DNA of 64,000 bases from Leishmania infantum JPCM5. Its lineage: Eukaryota; Euglenozoa; Kinetoplastea; Trypanosomatida; Trypanosomatidae. The position numbers and the translations under genes are program-made. The notes beneath the pieces are model-generated. The model made no database searches. It was not told where the DNA came from and was given only the letters and a program-made list of their open reading frames with translations. The first letter of the stretch is position 1; every line of letters begins with the position of its first letter. The stretch lies in contig NC_009403.2 of the NCBI RefSeq assembly GCF_000002875.2, positions 2,501-66,500 on the forward strand. Reading direction: 5' to 3'. Below are positions 29,814-41,450 of this stretch, in pieces.

Positions 29814-32104
29814 TGCTGGATGCGTACGAATCTTTCCGTGCACGTTACGCTGTCTCGGGTCGTCGTCTCTATCGCACTTTTTGGCCCCCTCGTGTGATGT
29901 GTGGGTGGTGTTCTCACTGGAGGAGCAGAACAGGGGGAGGGGGTGGAGTGGCAGCGTCAGGGACTAAGAGTGGCCGAAAGAAAAAGAAGCGTATTCTCTC
30001 GGTGGGCTTCAGTTGACGGCGGTGATGTGCATGCAAGCGTAGCGTCGTCGATCGACACTCCACTGCGCACTCGCAAAAAAAAGGGCGCGCGTGTGCAAAG
30101 AGAGGAAGGGATGAGGGGGAAAGGGGCGTTTGTGGGTGCGGCGGAGGTGATGGTGAATTCGATACAGCGCGGTGGGCTGGGGAAGAGGAAAGAAAGCAAT
30201 GCGAAGAGGGGGGAGGGAGGCGCAGTGCGGTGTATAAATAAACGAGCGAAAATCTTCGAAAAAGAAAGAAGCACAGCAACCTCAACAAAACAGACAGAAC
30301 AGACCTTTCGGGAGGAGAGAGCGCTTGATGTCGATGATGGGGATACGCGGCAGGGGCCGTTGGCAAAGAGCGCACTGGGGTGGCGGTAGCGAATACAGCA
30401 AGACAAAGCGAGAAAGAGTGACGGAGGCAACAATAATGGGAAAGGGGGAGAGGAGAAACGCACACAAACACCAAAACAGTTCAAGGAAGCAAGAAAACTG
30501 CAGCGGTTGAGCGCCGAAAGCGAAATACCCCGCTGTGTCCGACGAGCAGGAGAGGAGGCAACGCGGTAGGCGTATGTAGACGTGAGGAATCGCGCGCTTT
30601 GCCCGTTTCTTCTGGCGTTGTGTTGCGTGCGTGTGACTCTACTCGCCGCGTATGCAGAGATGTATGTGGTGATGCGCGTGTGTCTTGGTGGACGTGGAGG
30701 AGATAAATTTCTCTTTGTTCGCCGGTGCGTATGAATGAGTCGACGATCACACGTACTCGGGAGCAAGCTGCGCACACGCGCGTGTCAGAGGGGAGGGCGA
30801 GGAAACTGCGTCAGATTTTGTGCGTTCAGGCTGATGAGTGTTGAATGGGTGCGCACAGGAATGCAGCCGGCGCGTAAAGCAGAAGAGAGAATTGAGCGAA
30901 GGAGAGTGGAAGCGATGGAGAAAACGACAGGTGCGGTGTGCACCAGGGCCAGAAGATTGCAACGATACACACTGCACACGCATGACAGGTAGGCGACGTC
31001 TACGTACGCACCGTCCCCTCTGCCCCCACCCACCCCCCCCCACACACACACACGTGGAACTTGTAAAATGTAGCGAAGCAAAGGAGTCCTTGTGAATGAC
31101 CGTGAAGATGGCGGTAAGATGGTCACAGGCCACCTCCTTTTTTTTGGCTCCCTTTTGCACCCTGTGGTTGCGCCGTCGGGTATCGCCTCACGAGCAACAC
31201 GCGCACGCACACCCACGCACACAATGGGCAGAAGCCGCGCATACCAACACACATTTTTAGCACTCTCCATGCCGTATAGCCGTGTAGGTAGTTCGTTGTG
31301 CGCTGCTTGTGATCATATTTTTTTGTCTGGGGTTTGATTGGCTTCTTGCTCGTGCACTTCATGCCTTCTTAGGAAGACTCGTCCGCATTGCACTCTTAAC
31401 ACACACACACACCAACACACGTATGTACGTACGCAGACAGGTACACGCAGGCGTCATACAGAGACACACGTGATGAGTGAAAGGGGAGACAGCAAAAGAA
31501 GCAGAGGAGAAAGGCAGAGAGAGAGGGGGGTACACGAGGGAGGGAAAGAGGGAGAAAGCGCTGGCGACACACAATTGCCGAGCCCTTCCCCCTCCGTTCT
31601 CCGCCGTTCCAATGCGCTCTGCATAGTCCCCACCCACTCAACACGCACAGGCACGATCGCTCTCTGCGCCCCTCCCCCCGCCATCCTCCCTCCGCCCCTT
31701 TCAATGAGAGACGGAGGAGACGCGCGCGCGCGTACCCGGCCAACGATGAATACGCACTTCATTTTTATTTTGCGTGTTGGTTGCTTACGTTCCTGTTTAC
31801 AGAAAGAAAAGAGTCGCAGAGATCGAGCCTGCTTCGTACTCGTGACACGCCCCCCCCCCCACCGCGCTCCCTACCGTGCTCGCGTATGCACAGGCAGGCG
31901 CGTGGGCAGTTTCTCCCTCACGCGCCTCACCACACTCCGGCAGAGACGTCATCGTCAGAGAAAACGCGGAGATTAGCGAAGAAAGGGAGCAGGAAGGAGG
32001 GGAACAGAGTGGGTGCCTCGTCTGCAAACAGCACAAGTGTACGCCTCACAAGAGACGTGCGCCTAAGAAAGCTCGCAGTACAGCGTCACGGATGCCACGG
32101 CCGT
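29814..32104. other. Long intergenic region (2.3 kb) with C and CA runs
   Basis: No credible gene is seen. There is a CA-rich stretch at about 31035-31052 and a C11 run at 31850-31860. Minus-strand frames are Ser/Leu/Pro-rich translations of pyrimidine tracts (for example 29914-30775). Plus-strand frames such as 31338-31976 have no domain and run against the transcription unit. Confidence 0.6.
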
Positions 32105-33247
32105 CTACTTTGCCGCCTTCTTCTCTAGCGACAGCGAGAGCTTGTTCGTCGCAAGCAGCATCTCGTCCGTGTACGGCTCGAGCGCCGGGGCCTTCTGCGG
32201 CTTCAGGCCGGTGATCGGCTCAATCTTCTTGTTGCTGATGAGCACCGTAATCTTGAAATGGGCGACGACCTCGCCTTCTTTTTCGAAGAGAATAGGGTAC
32301 GGGATGACAGCGCCGTGCTTCGCCATCTCGTTGAGACCGAGGCGGGCCTTCTTGGCCTCCAGGTTGCGGATGGCAAACGGGAAGGTAGCATACTTGGAGT
32401 CGATTTCCTTCTGAACCTCCTTCGCGCTTTCCATCTTCACAGAGTAGTTGGAGTCCAGAGCCACCTTGAACACGCACGGCCGCGCATCGCGCTCCTTAAG
32501 CTTGCCCTTGCCGGAGGTCATAACAATGTCTAGCGTCCAAACCTGCGCCTTCTCGAGATCGTAGTCGTGCACCATGTGCTCCGCGACCCTGCGCTGCGGG
32601 ATACAACGGTATCCGTCTATGATGTAGCGCTTCATCATGTGCGAAAGGACGCCGTCCACCGGAGTCACCTTGTAGTGCTCCGCAGCCTTCTCAACTACGT
32701 CTGTCACCTGGTAGATGGTCGCACCGGGACGCATCTGGCGCAGCGCCGTGTTCAGGATGTTGTACGTCGCTGTAATGACCCGCGCCGCCTTCTCGTCCTT
32801 GCCGAGCTCGTTGTCCTCTGTCACCTGAATGGTGTGCGCGACGACGGCGCAGTAGCCGTCCACGTGGATGCCCAGGTCGTAGTGCACGACGTCACCCATC
32901 GCAATCTCTTGCTGCGTCGCCTCGTCTGACACTCCAGGGCTGTTGTGGCATACGCAGTTGTTGACCGAGATGCAGGTGGGGAAGGCGATGCCTTTTTCCG
33001 TGCCTTTGAACATCGTCTTGACCTTGGCGGTGATGGTGTCATCACCGAGGCGGCACAAGTCGCACACCTTGGCGCCAGGTTTTGTGGCATCGATAAGCAC
33101 GCGCAACGTTTCATTGCACCACGTGGCGGCCTTCTTGTAGCGCACCACCACGTCGGAGTTGTTGATGGTGGTGTCCTCCTCCTCCTCATCCTGCACCTCC
33201 TCGTCGCCGTAATCCTCCCACTCCTCCTGGTCGGTGTTCTTTGGCAT
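32105..33247 (-). CDS. EBP1/PA2G4-like protein (M24 family, metal site lost)
   Basis: This 380-residue protein has the methionine aminopeptidase (pita-bread) fold and is most like eukaryotic EBP1/PA2G4, a ribosome- and RNA-associated growth regulator. Diagnostic segments are ISVNNCVCHNSPG, HYDLGIHVDGYCAVVAHT and VDGVLSHMMKRYIIDG, each close to the EBP1 pattern. Of the metal-binding Asp pair in MetAP2, Asp124 is kept but the second is Val135, as in EBP1 where it is also lost. Peptidase activity is therefore unlikely. The N-terminus is acidic (about 7-26) and the C-terminus Lys-rich. It may be annotated elsewhere as an M24 aminopeptidase on fold alone. Start ATG at 33247, directly after a C-rich sense-strand tract. 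Confidence 0.92.
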   Translation of the reverse strand: MPKNTDQEEWEDYGDEEVQDEEEEDTTINNSDVVVRYKKAATWCNETLRVLIDATKPGAKVCDLCRLGDDTITAKVKTMFKGTEKGIAFPTCISVNNCVCHNSPGVSDEATQQEIAMGDVVHYDLGIHVDGYCAVVAHTIQVTEDNELGKDEKAARVITATYNILNTALRQMRPGATIYQVTDVVEKAAEHYKVTPVDGVLSHMMKRYIIDGYRCIPQRRVAEHMVHDYDLEKAQVWTLDIVMTSGKGKLKERDARPCVFKVALDSNYSVKMESAKEVQKEIDSKYATFPFAIRNLEAKKARLGLNEMAKHGAVIPYPILFEKEGEVVAHFKITVLISNKKIEPITGLKPQKAPALEPYTDEMLLATNKLSLSLEKKAAK

Positions 33248-34775
33248 TGGGGGGAGGGGGGGTTGCGTTTAGTTATCGGAGAGTCCAGAAAGGCTGCTCT
33301 GTCGGCGCGCGTCTCTTTCTCGTGCGCGTGCGTGTGTACGAAAAAAATGCTGAGGGGAGGAAGAGTGAGGAAAGCGGTAGCGCCAATGCCCGCGGCAGTC
33401 AAACGGCGGTGATGAGCTCAAAGAAGAGGAAACCAAAAGGGAGTGCAGAAGGAAGCACGCAAGTTCACTGCAAAGCATGCAGCGACGTGCGCGCGTAAAA
33501 TATTGATGTTGTGGAACGTGTGTCACACAGAATAGCGAAGAGAGTGGCAAGACGGAAACGTCAGAAGTGATGAAAAGGGAATCGCGGCCGCACATGAGGG
33601 AGGTGTCGCGCATCACCGTGAGTGAGCGGGGGGGGAGGGGGCAGGGGCAAGAAAGGCAGGAGATGCACACCTCAGCGATATGGTGAGCAAAACGGGGGGA
33701 GGGGGCCGAGGATGAGGAAAGAGGCGACGAATGAAGCATGGAGGCGCTGCATACCATCTGACGCACCCAGCACCGACACCCCTCCTCTCATCGTGTCACT
33801 CACACGCAACGGCCGTGCGTTAAGCAAAGAGCAGGTGCGATGCGCGTCGAGCGCACGTCACCCTACACCATCCTTCAGTGCAGCGCTGCAGCTGCGGAAG
33901 GTGAAGAGAGAGAGTGGTACCAAAGGTAGGGAGGAAAAGGGTGGTGTACAAGCTTCCTTTCTTTTATCCTCATGCTTGAACGGGCTCCCACCTCCTCTCT
34001 ACCGCAAGCCAGTTTGGCTGCTATGCATTCCTAAGCAGACACGCAGTCACACGGGCACCTGGCTGACACTCCTACAGACACATACGCACACGCGGCCAGA
34101 TCTGTTGCTTTGCTCGCATCAGTTCTTCTCCGTTCAGGTGTGCAGCCTTGGGTGGGCCATGATCGACTTATTCGCTTTTTTGCCTTCTTTGCCTTGGGTG
34201 CTCGTTTTGTGTTATGCACGAACCCGTCAGCGTCGCACCACCATCACCACACGCGCCGAGCAAACCGTGAACCCCTTCACACGCACGTGCTCGCAGCGTC
34301 CGTGCACGGCTTCACTAGACATCAACCTCCTCCCCCAAATTTTCCTTTCCACAGCTTAAGCACGTCTTTGCAAGGAGCAAAGCGGCCTCATAGGAGCCGG
34401 CAGAAACAGAAAATGTCGAGCAAGCCAAAAGAATATGAGGAAGAGAAAGTGGGAAGGAGAAATGAGGGGGAAAATAAGAGAAGGAGGGGGAAAGAAGGTG
34501 GGCGACACGCTGTCGCGCGCACAAACTCACGCACGTACGCACAGATGCCCATACGGCTGCCGACACCGACAGCGTCACGGGCACACACACACACAGCCAC
34601 ATATAAACACACACACACAGTTACACACGTGAAACGTGAATTGCTTAATCGGCAAAATTAATCATTCATCACATAATGGGCCGAGAAAAGCTGTAAAAGG
34701 AAAAACGCCAGAACTTCTCCACACACACAGCTGAGGTGGCGGCGTGGTGTTCGTCCACACGCCTCCGTGCGGGCT
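33248..34775. other. Intergenic region between EBP1-like and surface-type gene
   Basis: No credible gene is seen. G-rich runs at 33248-33263 and 33628-33645 are C-rich on the sense strand, and a CA-rich stretch lies at about 34578-34620. The 3' UTR of the large membrane-protein gene lies here. Confidence 0.6.
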
Positions 34776-37700
34776 CTAGCTCCTCTCTTCATCCTCGACG
34801 GACGACCGGGAGGAGACGCCCTTCCGGTGTGCCATGGCAAATGTGTCGTTGCGCAGAGGTGGCGAAGTGCCCATGTCCTTCATCTCGTGCGTCGCCCCCT
34901 CGTCGTCCGAATCGTAGAGCGGGCACTGGGTGGTGTCCTCCGCTCTCGGCACGACTAAAGGGACGTCGCGGGCCTCATCCTTCTTGGCACCACCATCAGC
35001 CTCCAGGTCCATCGGCGAGCATGGATTGCGCGGCGGTGGCGAGTCGCCAGTCTCCACGCACACCGCCGTCTTTTTGCCGAAGCGCGAGTGTGAGAGGGTC
35101 GGGATGGTCTGCTGAACAGAGAAGGCGACGAAGCCGATGGTGGTAGGCGCGACGACGACGCAGAAGAGCGCGATGCTCAGGCCGGTGTAGTTGAAGGACT
35201 TGCCTGCAGACCCCGACACGGGCAGAGCGAGCGCTGGGTAGTCATCTACGGAGGTTTGGTCAACCAGGTGCACGGCTTCCGCTTTGGCAAGGGCAAACCA
35301 GGCCGTGGCGTTGTCGCGGCCATTCAAAAATAGAGGCAAGTTGGTGCCCTTTGCGAGGGTCTGGTAGAGCTGTTGCGTTGGCGTCAACGTCGACTGCGGA
35401 GCTGCGCCGGTTTGCAGCGCATCGTCGATGAAGAGCTCAAAAGCGTTGTTGCCGAGGGAAGCCACCAGCACCACCGTCTCCGGCACCTTGAGCTCCGTTG
35501 CAGCGTATTTGACGAGGGCGTACTGCGCAGCCTTGTAGTCGAGCAGGTCCGTGGACGAGTTGAGTGGCAGAAACGTCAACCGCAGAGACATGGGGTTGCC
35601 GGCGAGGTTGGTGGCGTTGGCGCTGAGCACCAAGTATGCTTCCACAGCGACGAACTCCGGGTTCGCGCTACTCGATGCCGTGGCGCACATCTTCAAGTAC
35701 ACGTTAGTGGCCCCGCTGCCACCCAAGGTCTGCGGCACCCATGCCGGCACCGTCATCCAGCGGCGCCCGAGGTCGTCTGTTTCAATGGTCAGCACTGTCG
35801 CATACGTAGCGGCAGCACCGCACTGGGGGACGTCGCTCTGGCTACTCGTCACTCGCAGGGAAACCCGCGTTATCGGAGGATCTTGAGGCTCCGTGAGGAG
35901 GATGCGTGTGTCGACCGGGGCCGAGACGGAGAGCTCTAGGTACGGGAGATAGAAGAGCGAAGAGAGGGTAAGCTGCGTGACCGTGATGGAGCGTCCGCGG
36001 TGCTCCTCAAACGGCATCGGTGCTGCCGTGTTGCCGAACGTGTTCGCCGTGTAGCAGGGGTACAGTGTCGGTGATGCGACGCCAGCCGGCGCGGCGGCAA
36101 TCAGCGACGCTTCGACTGTTGCATGGGCGCTGCTGGGGGAGATGTAGCGAAGGGCTGCCGTGTACGCCGCGTCCATCGTGCACGTGGAGTCCATCCAGAC
36201 CAGCTTCAAGAGGAGGCTCACGGAGGGAGAAAAGGTGCCCGCCACGCCCCACGTCGCCGTCTGCGTTTGGTACAGGTGAATGCTCTTCTGGTTCGCCAGC
36301 GCGTCTCCAGTGTTGATTGCCTCGGCCTGGTACACCGTGACGCCACCAATGACAACCTTGATGTACGTGTCCGTCACACGCGCCCACGCGACGCCGTTGC
36401 GCACGCACACGGCATAATAACCCTCACTCTTGGTAAACAGCAGCCCGCTTATGTCGATCACGGAGATACCGGCTGCCGTGCGCGCCACCATCACATCCGC
36501 GCCGGTGTGCACGCCGCGGCACATCGCGTTCCACGGCACAAACCCCACTATAACGCCGGAGACATCTGTGACGGGGCTCAGCGCGATCTGGGGGTGATTG
36601 CCGAGTACCACGGCAGCCGGGCCGTACGTTGCCCCGTCGTCGGTGGACAGCTGCAGCAAGCTGAACTGCTGGCAGTGTGCAAAGGCAGCCGCAACCGGAA
36701 CGTAGACGTCGTTCATCAGCACAATCGCCTGCGTCTTGTACAGGTTGCCGGCCATGAGCACCATGGCACTGTCGGAACCCACGAAGGCGCCATCCAACCG
36801 CTGCGGCCACACGTTGCGCCGAACGGCGCCGTTGCACACCTCGATGTACGCCTGCTGCGTGTGAAGGCCACACGTGGAGGCGCTGCCGCATGGCGTCCAC
36901 TCCGTCCTCTCGATTCCTGCTTCATGCATCCACTTGCGTCGGCCCCGAACGTACGACGCCAGGTCCACCTGTGACCCTGTCGACACAAACATGGACGTGC
37001 CGGTCTCGTTGTACAGCCCGGCGCAAAGCGTGTACACGCCCACAGACGCCGTCGGAACGGCGATGTACTGCTGAGTGTTGTAAGACTGGATGCGGGCAGT
37101 GTAGCCGAAAGCGCAGCTGCCGTCTTGAGAGATACGCACCGCCGTGCCGGACCCAACAGAGGCGAGGCGGCTGCTGCGCACTGAAAGCGGCACTGCGTCG
37201 TACTCAGGGCCAGAAGAGAGTACCAACATGCGGGAGGCGAAGTCGCTGACGCCAGCCATAGACATCAGCCAGTTCGTGGGCTGGATGACCGTGTAGTCGA
37301 TCCGCACGTACTCTTCGTCGGCGCACAGCACACCGTTCGTCTGCTGCAGGTAGAACGGGAAGGAGAACTGCATGGCGCCATTCGCGGCGTCCCGCGTTGC
37401 CTCCTGCTTGAAGCGTCGACACGCGTCCGCCTTGTCCGCCGCGGTGGCGCCTGCTTTGACTGCCACGAAGCGAAAAACGCGGTAGGCCTCTGACACATTT
37501 GAAGCGGCAGACAAGTAGGCGGCTATGTCGTCTTCGCTGGCAGGCGGACGCACAAACTCTAGTAAGTTCAAAGAGCCACAGCTGCCGTTGAAGATGGTTA
37601 GCACAGGTGCTGTGGCGGCGGCCGCCGGCGGCATCGATGCTGCGCCAACTGTGACCGGCTTGCCGTGATACCTGACAGCGAACTTTGTGTTGGTGGAGGT

Positions 37701-39251
37701 GCGCCGCATGCACACGTAGCTGCCAGTGGGAACTTCGCTGCTTGCGACAAGGAGGGCGCCCGGCACGGCGGAGGAATCGCTGCTGCTGTTAAAGGAGTTC
37801 ACTGGAAGCAGTGAGATTTTCGCCCCCTCCGAGGTGCAGTCCGACGACGCTGACGCGAAAGCTGCGTAGGCGCCCCTCGCGATGCCGGTTGTCGTGCCGC
37901 CCTGCAGCCTGATCGGGATCGCCGTTGCTGCAGGAAAACTGGCGGCCGTAGTTGTCGCAGCGATGCCCTGAATCGCTAAGGGGGCCACGACGACGCTCTT
38001 GCCGTTGTACGTAGCGCAGACGCTTTTTCGGCCAGCGTGCACTCGCGCCGTATAGTTGCCCGGCACGAGGAAGCGCACGTCATAGCGGGTGATGAAATAC
38101 GGGATAGACGAGGTGGACGGCTTGCAGCGACTGCCGACGGCGCCGTTGTTGACCATCGAGAAGGACAGCGTGGATGTGATGACTTTGGAGACGTCCGTGG
38201 TATACAGCAACGCCGTCCCAGCCCCTGCGAAGCGCACCGTCGCCAGGATATCCGTGCCTTCTAGGATGGACTCATCGCTCAGTACCACGCCCATGGACAT
38301 CTGCTGAAGTGCGATCAGCACCGGTGTTATGCGCAGCTGCGAGCCGACGACTAGGACGTCGGCGGTGTTTAGCGTAACCAGCGACAGCGCATGCGAGGTC
38401 ACCACAGAGACGTTGTACAGTTCATGTGGCACATGAAACGAAACGGAGGCGGCAGTCGCATCCGTCAAAAGAGCGGACACGGGGCCTGTGGCACCAAACC
38501 GTACCGCGATCACGATGCTCGCTGCCTGCAGTGCTTGCATGCTCTCCACAAGGGTCGCCGTCGCCGGAAGGTAGACCACATTCGAGGTGAAGTCCATCAC
38601 ATTCACCGTCGGCACTGCAGCGAAGACAACGCTCCTCACTGTCTGCATAACCGACGACACCGTTGGCACAGATGGCGGCGGCGCAGCGGTGGTGGAGGTT
38701 GTCGGAGAAGGAGCCAGAGTTGTCGTCGTGATAGGCGACGCAAAGCTGCTGGAGGCTGAGCCTTCTGATTGAAATGATGATGACGATAGGTGAGGGTTGG
38801 CCGTCGGTGCGGGCGTTGTGGTCGTGGTGGAAGTCGTCGTTGTGTTCGGCATTTGAGTTGTCATCGTTGTCGTTTCCCCGTCTTCGCGGCCGTCGATGCA
38901 GAGGTGATTCCACGTAAAAGGCATGGATACGACGGACCATGCGCCGTTCTTCCGCAAGATGAGGCAGTAATGGGCGTCAGACGGAGCTTGGAAGTCGGGC
39001 GGCATCCACGCAGCGACCTCGCCATTCTCCCATGTGACAACGCCATTGGTGACCGTAGCAGGAAGGATAGCAAATGCGATGCCGTTGTCCATTAAGTACT
39101 GCGCCCCCTTGTCGTTCTCACCGGGGGAGTGAATCGCATAGCCTGATGTGCCGACTTCGCAGCCGCCAAACGGTGCGGTGAGGGCAGCCTCGCTCCTCGC
39201 CAGCAGGAAGCACAGCACCACCAGCAGAGCAGCAAGCGCGCGTCGGGCCAT
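34776..39251 (-). CDS. Large type I membrane protein, surface-type, repeated Cys modules
   Basis: I do not recognise this 1,491-residue family. It has a signal peptide (MARRALAALLVVLCFLLARS, cleavage probably after SEA near residue 22), a Cys-containing N-terminal module (to ~122), a Thr/Pro/Ser-rich mucin-like linker (about 124-200), a long ectodomain, one transmembrane segment (about 1357-1380) and a 110-residue cytoplasmic tail with an acidic CPLYDSDDEG patch. The ectodomain repeats a loose module of the form GxYxxC...GxxVxV, for example TGSYVCMRR, VGVYTLCAG and EGYYAVCVR. Many N-glycosylation sequons are present. Cell-surface, flagellar-pocket or endomembrane location is inferred from topology. 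The start is MARRAL, giving a clean signal peptide. A 98-codon extension upstream is less credible. Confidence 0.85.
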   Translation of the reverse strand: MARRALAALLVVLCFLLARSEAALTAPFGGCEVGTSGYAIHSPGENDKGAQYLMDNGIAFAILPATVTNGVVTWENGEVAAWMPPDFQAPSDAHYCLILRKNGAWSVVSMPFTWNHLCIDGREDGETTTMTTQMPNTTTTSTTTTTPAPTANPHLSSSSFQSEGSASSSFASPITTTTLAPSPTTSTTAAPPPSVPTVSSVMQTVRSVVFAAVPTVNVMDFTSNVVYLPATATLVESMQALQAASIVIAVRFGATGPVSALLTDATAASVSFHVPHELYNVSVVTSHALSLVTLNTADVLVVGSQLRITPVLIALQQMSMGVVLSDESILEGTDILATVRFAGAGTALLYTTDVSKVITSTLSFSMVNNGAVGSRCKPSTSSIPYFITRYDVRFLVPGNYTARVHAGRKSVCATYNGKSVVVAPLAIQGIAATTTAASFPAATAIPIRLQGGTTTGIARGAYAAFASASSDCTSEGAKISLLPVNSFNSSSDSSAVPGALLVASSEVPTGSYVCMRRTSTNTKFAVRYHGKPVTVGAASMPPAAAATAPVLTIFNGSCGSLNLLEFVRPPASEDDIAAYLSAASNVSEAYRVFRFVAVKAGATAADKADACRRFKQEATRDAANGAMQFSFPFYLQQTNGVLCADEEYVRIDYTVIQPTNWLMSMAGVSDFASRMLVLSSGPEYDAVPLSVRSSRLASVGSGTAVRISQDGSCAFGYTARIQSYNTQQYIAVPTASVGVYTLCAGLYNETGTSMFVSTGSQVDLASYVRGRRKWMHEAGIERTEWTPCGSASTCGLHTQQAYIEVCNGAVRRNVWPQRLDGAFVGSDSAMVLMAGNLYKTQAIVLMNDVYVPVAAAFAHCQQFSLLQLSTDDGATYGPAAVVLGNHPQIALSPVTDVSGVIVGFVPWNAMCRGVHTGADVMVARTAAGISVIDISGLLFTKSEGYYAVCVRNGVAWARVTDTYIKVVIGGVTVYQAEAINTGDALANQKSIHLYQTQTATWGVAGTFSPSVSLLLKLVWMDSTCTMDAAYTAALRYISPSSAHATVEASLIAAAPAGVASPTLYPCYTANTFGNTAAPMPFEEHRGRSITVTQLTLSSLFYLPYLELSVSAPVDTRILLTEPQDPPITRVSLRVTSSQSDVPQCGAAATYATVLTIETDDLGRRWMTVPAWVPQTLGGSGATNVYLKMCATASSSANPEFVAVEAYLVLSANATNLAGNPMSLRLTFLPLNSSTDLLDYKAAQYALVKYAATELKVPETVVLVASLGNNAFELFIDDALQTGAAPQSTLTPTQQLYQTLAKGTNLPLFLNGRDNATAWFALAKAEAVHLVDQTSVDDYPALALPVSGSAGKSFNYTGLSIALFCVVVAPTTIGFVAFSVQQTIPTLSHSRFGKKTAVCVETGDSPPPRNPCSPMDLEADGGAKKDEARDVPLVVPRAEDTTQCPLYDSDDEGATHEMKDMGTSPPLRNDTFAMAHRKGVSSRSSVEDEERS

Positions 39252-41450
39252 GATGCACGTGAGCGGATCGAAATAATGGCAGACACTCAAAACGAGAGGA
39301 AAGCGGGAAGAGGGAGACGCTTCTCCGCAGTAGGGGGCGGAGGCAACAAGCGAAAGCGAAGAAAGAAAAGAAAACATAAGGAGGTATAAGCGTCCGAAGG
39401 GGCGGGGTATAGGCGCTGTACTCTCTTTTTCCGTGTCTGTCTCGACTCCCGCGTTCACGCGGTGTTGCTTTACCCGATGCGCCGCACAGCAACGGAGACA
39501 GAAGGTGCGATAAAAAGGACAAGAGAGAACGACGGTTGTTGGCACACCAGTACAAGACGAAAGGTTCTCGAGATCACGGGCAGGAGTACGCCTCCCTCCT
39601 CGCCCTCCCCCAACTCGCCGTCTCTCGCGGAAGGGGCGTCAATTCACGTTGGCGAAACGTGGAATGCGGATAAAAAAAACACACAAGATCAATCGCAGTA
39701 GCTGGAGGGAACTGTGAAAGAAGAAAAGGTGTACAAACAGAAATAGCGAAAAGATATGCGTGAGGGAGATGCAGCACGGCAGTGCTACTGCCAATGATGC
39801 ACGTATGAGTGAAAGGCTTCTCTCTGCTGAGAATGTCGTTGCTGTGTTAAGGTCAACAGCAGAAAGACGTGTAGCGACGGCAGAGACAACGAGAGAAGCT
39901 GAGGTGGGGCGTCTGTGAGTAGCGTTTAGCGGTGAGGCAAGACTTCTTGCATAGACGTCACCGAAAGCCTCCTGAAAATCGTCGAGAATGCGGAAGACAG
40001 ACAGCACCAACGCTTTGCTGCCGCTTCTCTACTCTTCACGTTTTCGTTTTTGCTTCTGCCACTGTACCAGCCGCCGATGCGCAGACAATCTGCCCCTCCC
40101 CCGACCTCCTTACACGCTCACCCGCGCGCGCGCCTGAACGAGAGGACGAAAAGGGAACGAAGGGCGTCGTCGCTCACCCTCGCAATGTGTGTTGCATTCA
40201 AGTGCGCCAGCGCAGTGGATAATGGAAAGGCACTCCTCGCACGTGGCAAGTGTTGTGTTCAGCAGAGGGGTTCGGGAGTGAGAGAAGAGAGAAAATATGC
40301 GTGCCCCTGCAGCAGTCCTTGCGCTTATTTTCTTTTGCTTGTCTCGACCTCCTCCTGCCTGAGTGCTTGTCTACGATCCTTGTCCCTTCTGTTGCTTTAG
40401 ACGGTGTCCGTTCGACTCACAGAACAGCGCTCTGTGGTCGAGCGATTGGCACTTACGCAGCCCTGCGTGGTGCTATCTGTTCCCACAACAAAGAGGGGAA
40501 CAAAGAAAAAAATAGCCCCTCAGCGGGCTGCGCCTATGAGGAACTAAAGTGATGCACTCTTCCTGCTTAGCTCCGTAGTTTTGAAAGGGGGCAGTGGGTA
40601 GTGTTGTATCTGCTTCCAGTGGGCGAGAGAAACGAAAGACTCGATGGCATGCAAAAGCGAGAGGCAGACACGGAGTGAGAAGCGGTGAAAGTGGTGAGGG
40701 AGAGCAAATCGCCGCTCACGGCAACACCCAAAAGCAGGTTGAAGCCGAGACTGGGATGGCGTCATCGCGCGCAGCTCACAATGGCTTTCACTCGCTGACT
40801 TCAGTGAGAGTAGCTGCAAAGAGTGGTGACGCAGTTTTCAAGCTGTAGCCCCCCATCCGACACCCTTCCTGACACCTTTGGTGTTCTGGCATGGAGCTGC
40901 CTGAAAGGAGACCGAAAAACACGTAAGGAGCCAAGGGCGGTGCTGTCCCTGGCCCCCTACTCTGCCGCTGCGGTGACCCGTGTGAGATGAACGATGAAGG
41001 TATAAGAAAACGTTCTTGCCCAGTGCTACTATTGCGTGTCTTTTTCATTGTCAAAACATTTTGTGCACACTTAAGGTGAACTCGGTGGAACAGCATCCTT
41101 CTCGTTCTCGTTTCCTTTGTCATGCCGGCGTGTGTTTGTGCGCGGTGCCGGCTCCTGCGCTCACACTTGCTTGCGGGCGCTTGCAGCATTCCACCACTTC
41201 AACGCTGTCATCATCCTTTCCTTGCGTTCTCGCCTTCCGTTGGCACTCCTGCTACATCTTTACGTGAAGCGAATTGCTGAGGAAAGGGTGGGAAGAGTGA
41301 GAAGCCCCGGGCACAAAACGCAACAGAGGCAAACGCCAGAGGCGCCAGAGCTATCAAAACCAGTAAACGGCGAAGAGAGACGGGAGGCAGGAGAACCACA
41401 CACACACACACGAAGCCCAGACGAGAAAGGAGTTGGCGGAAAGACGAAGC

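Noticed and set aside
31338..31976. 212-codon plus-strand frame
   Set aside because: It opposes the direction of all other genes, is His/Thr/Arg-rich from CA and GA tracts, and has no domain.
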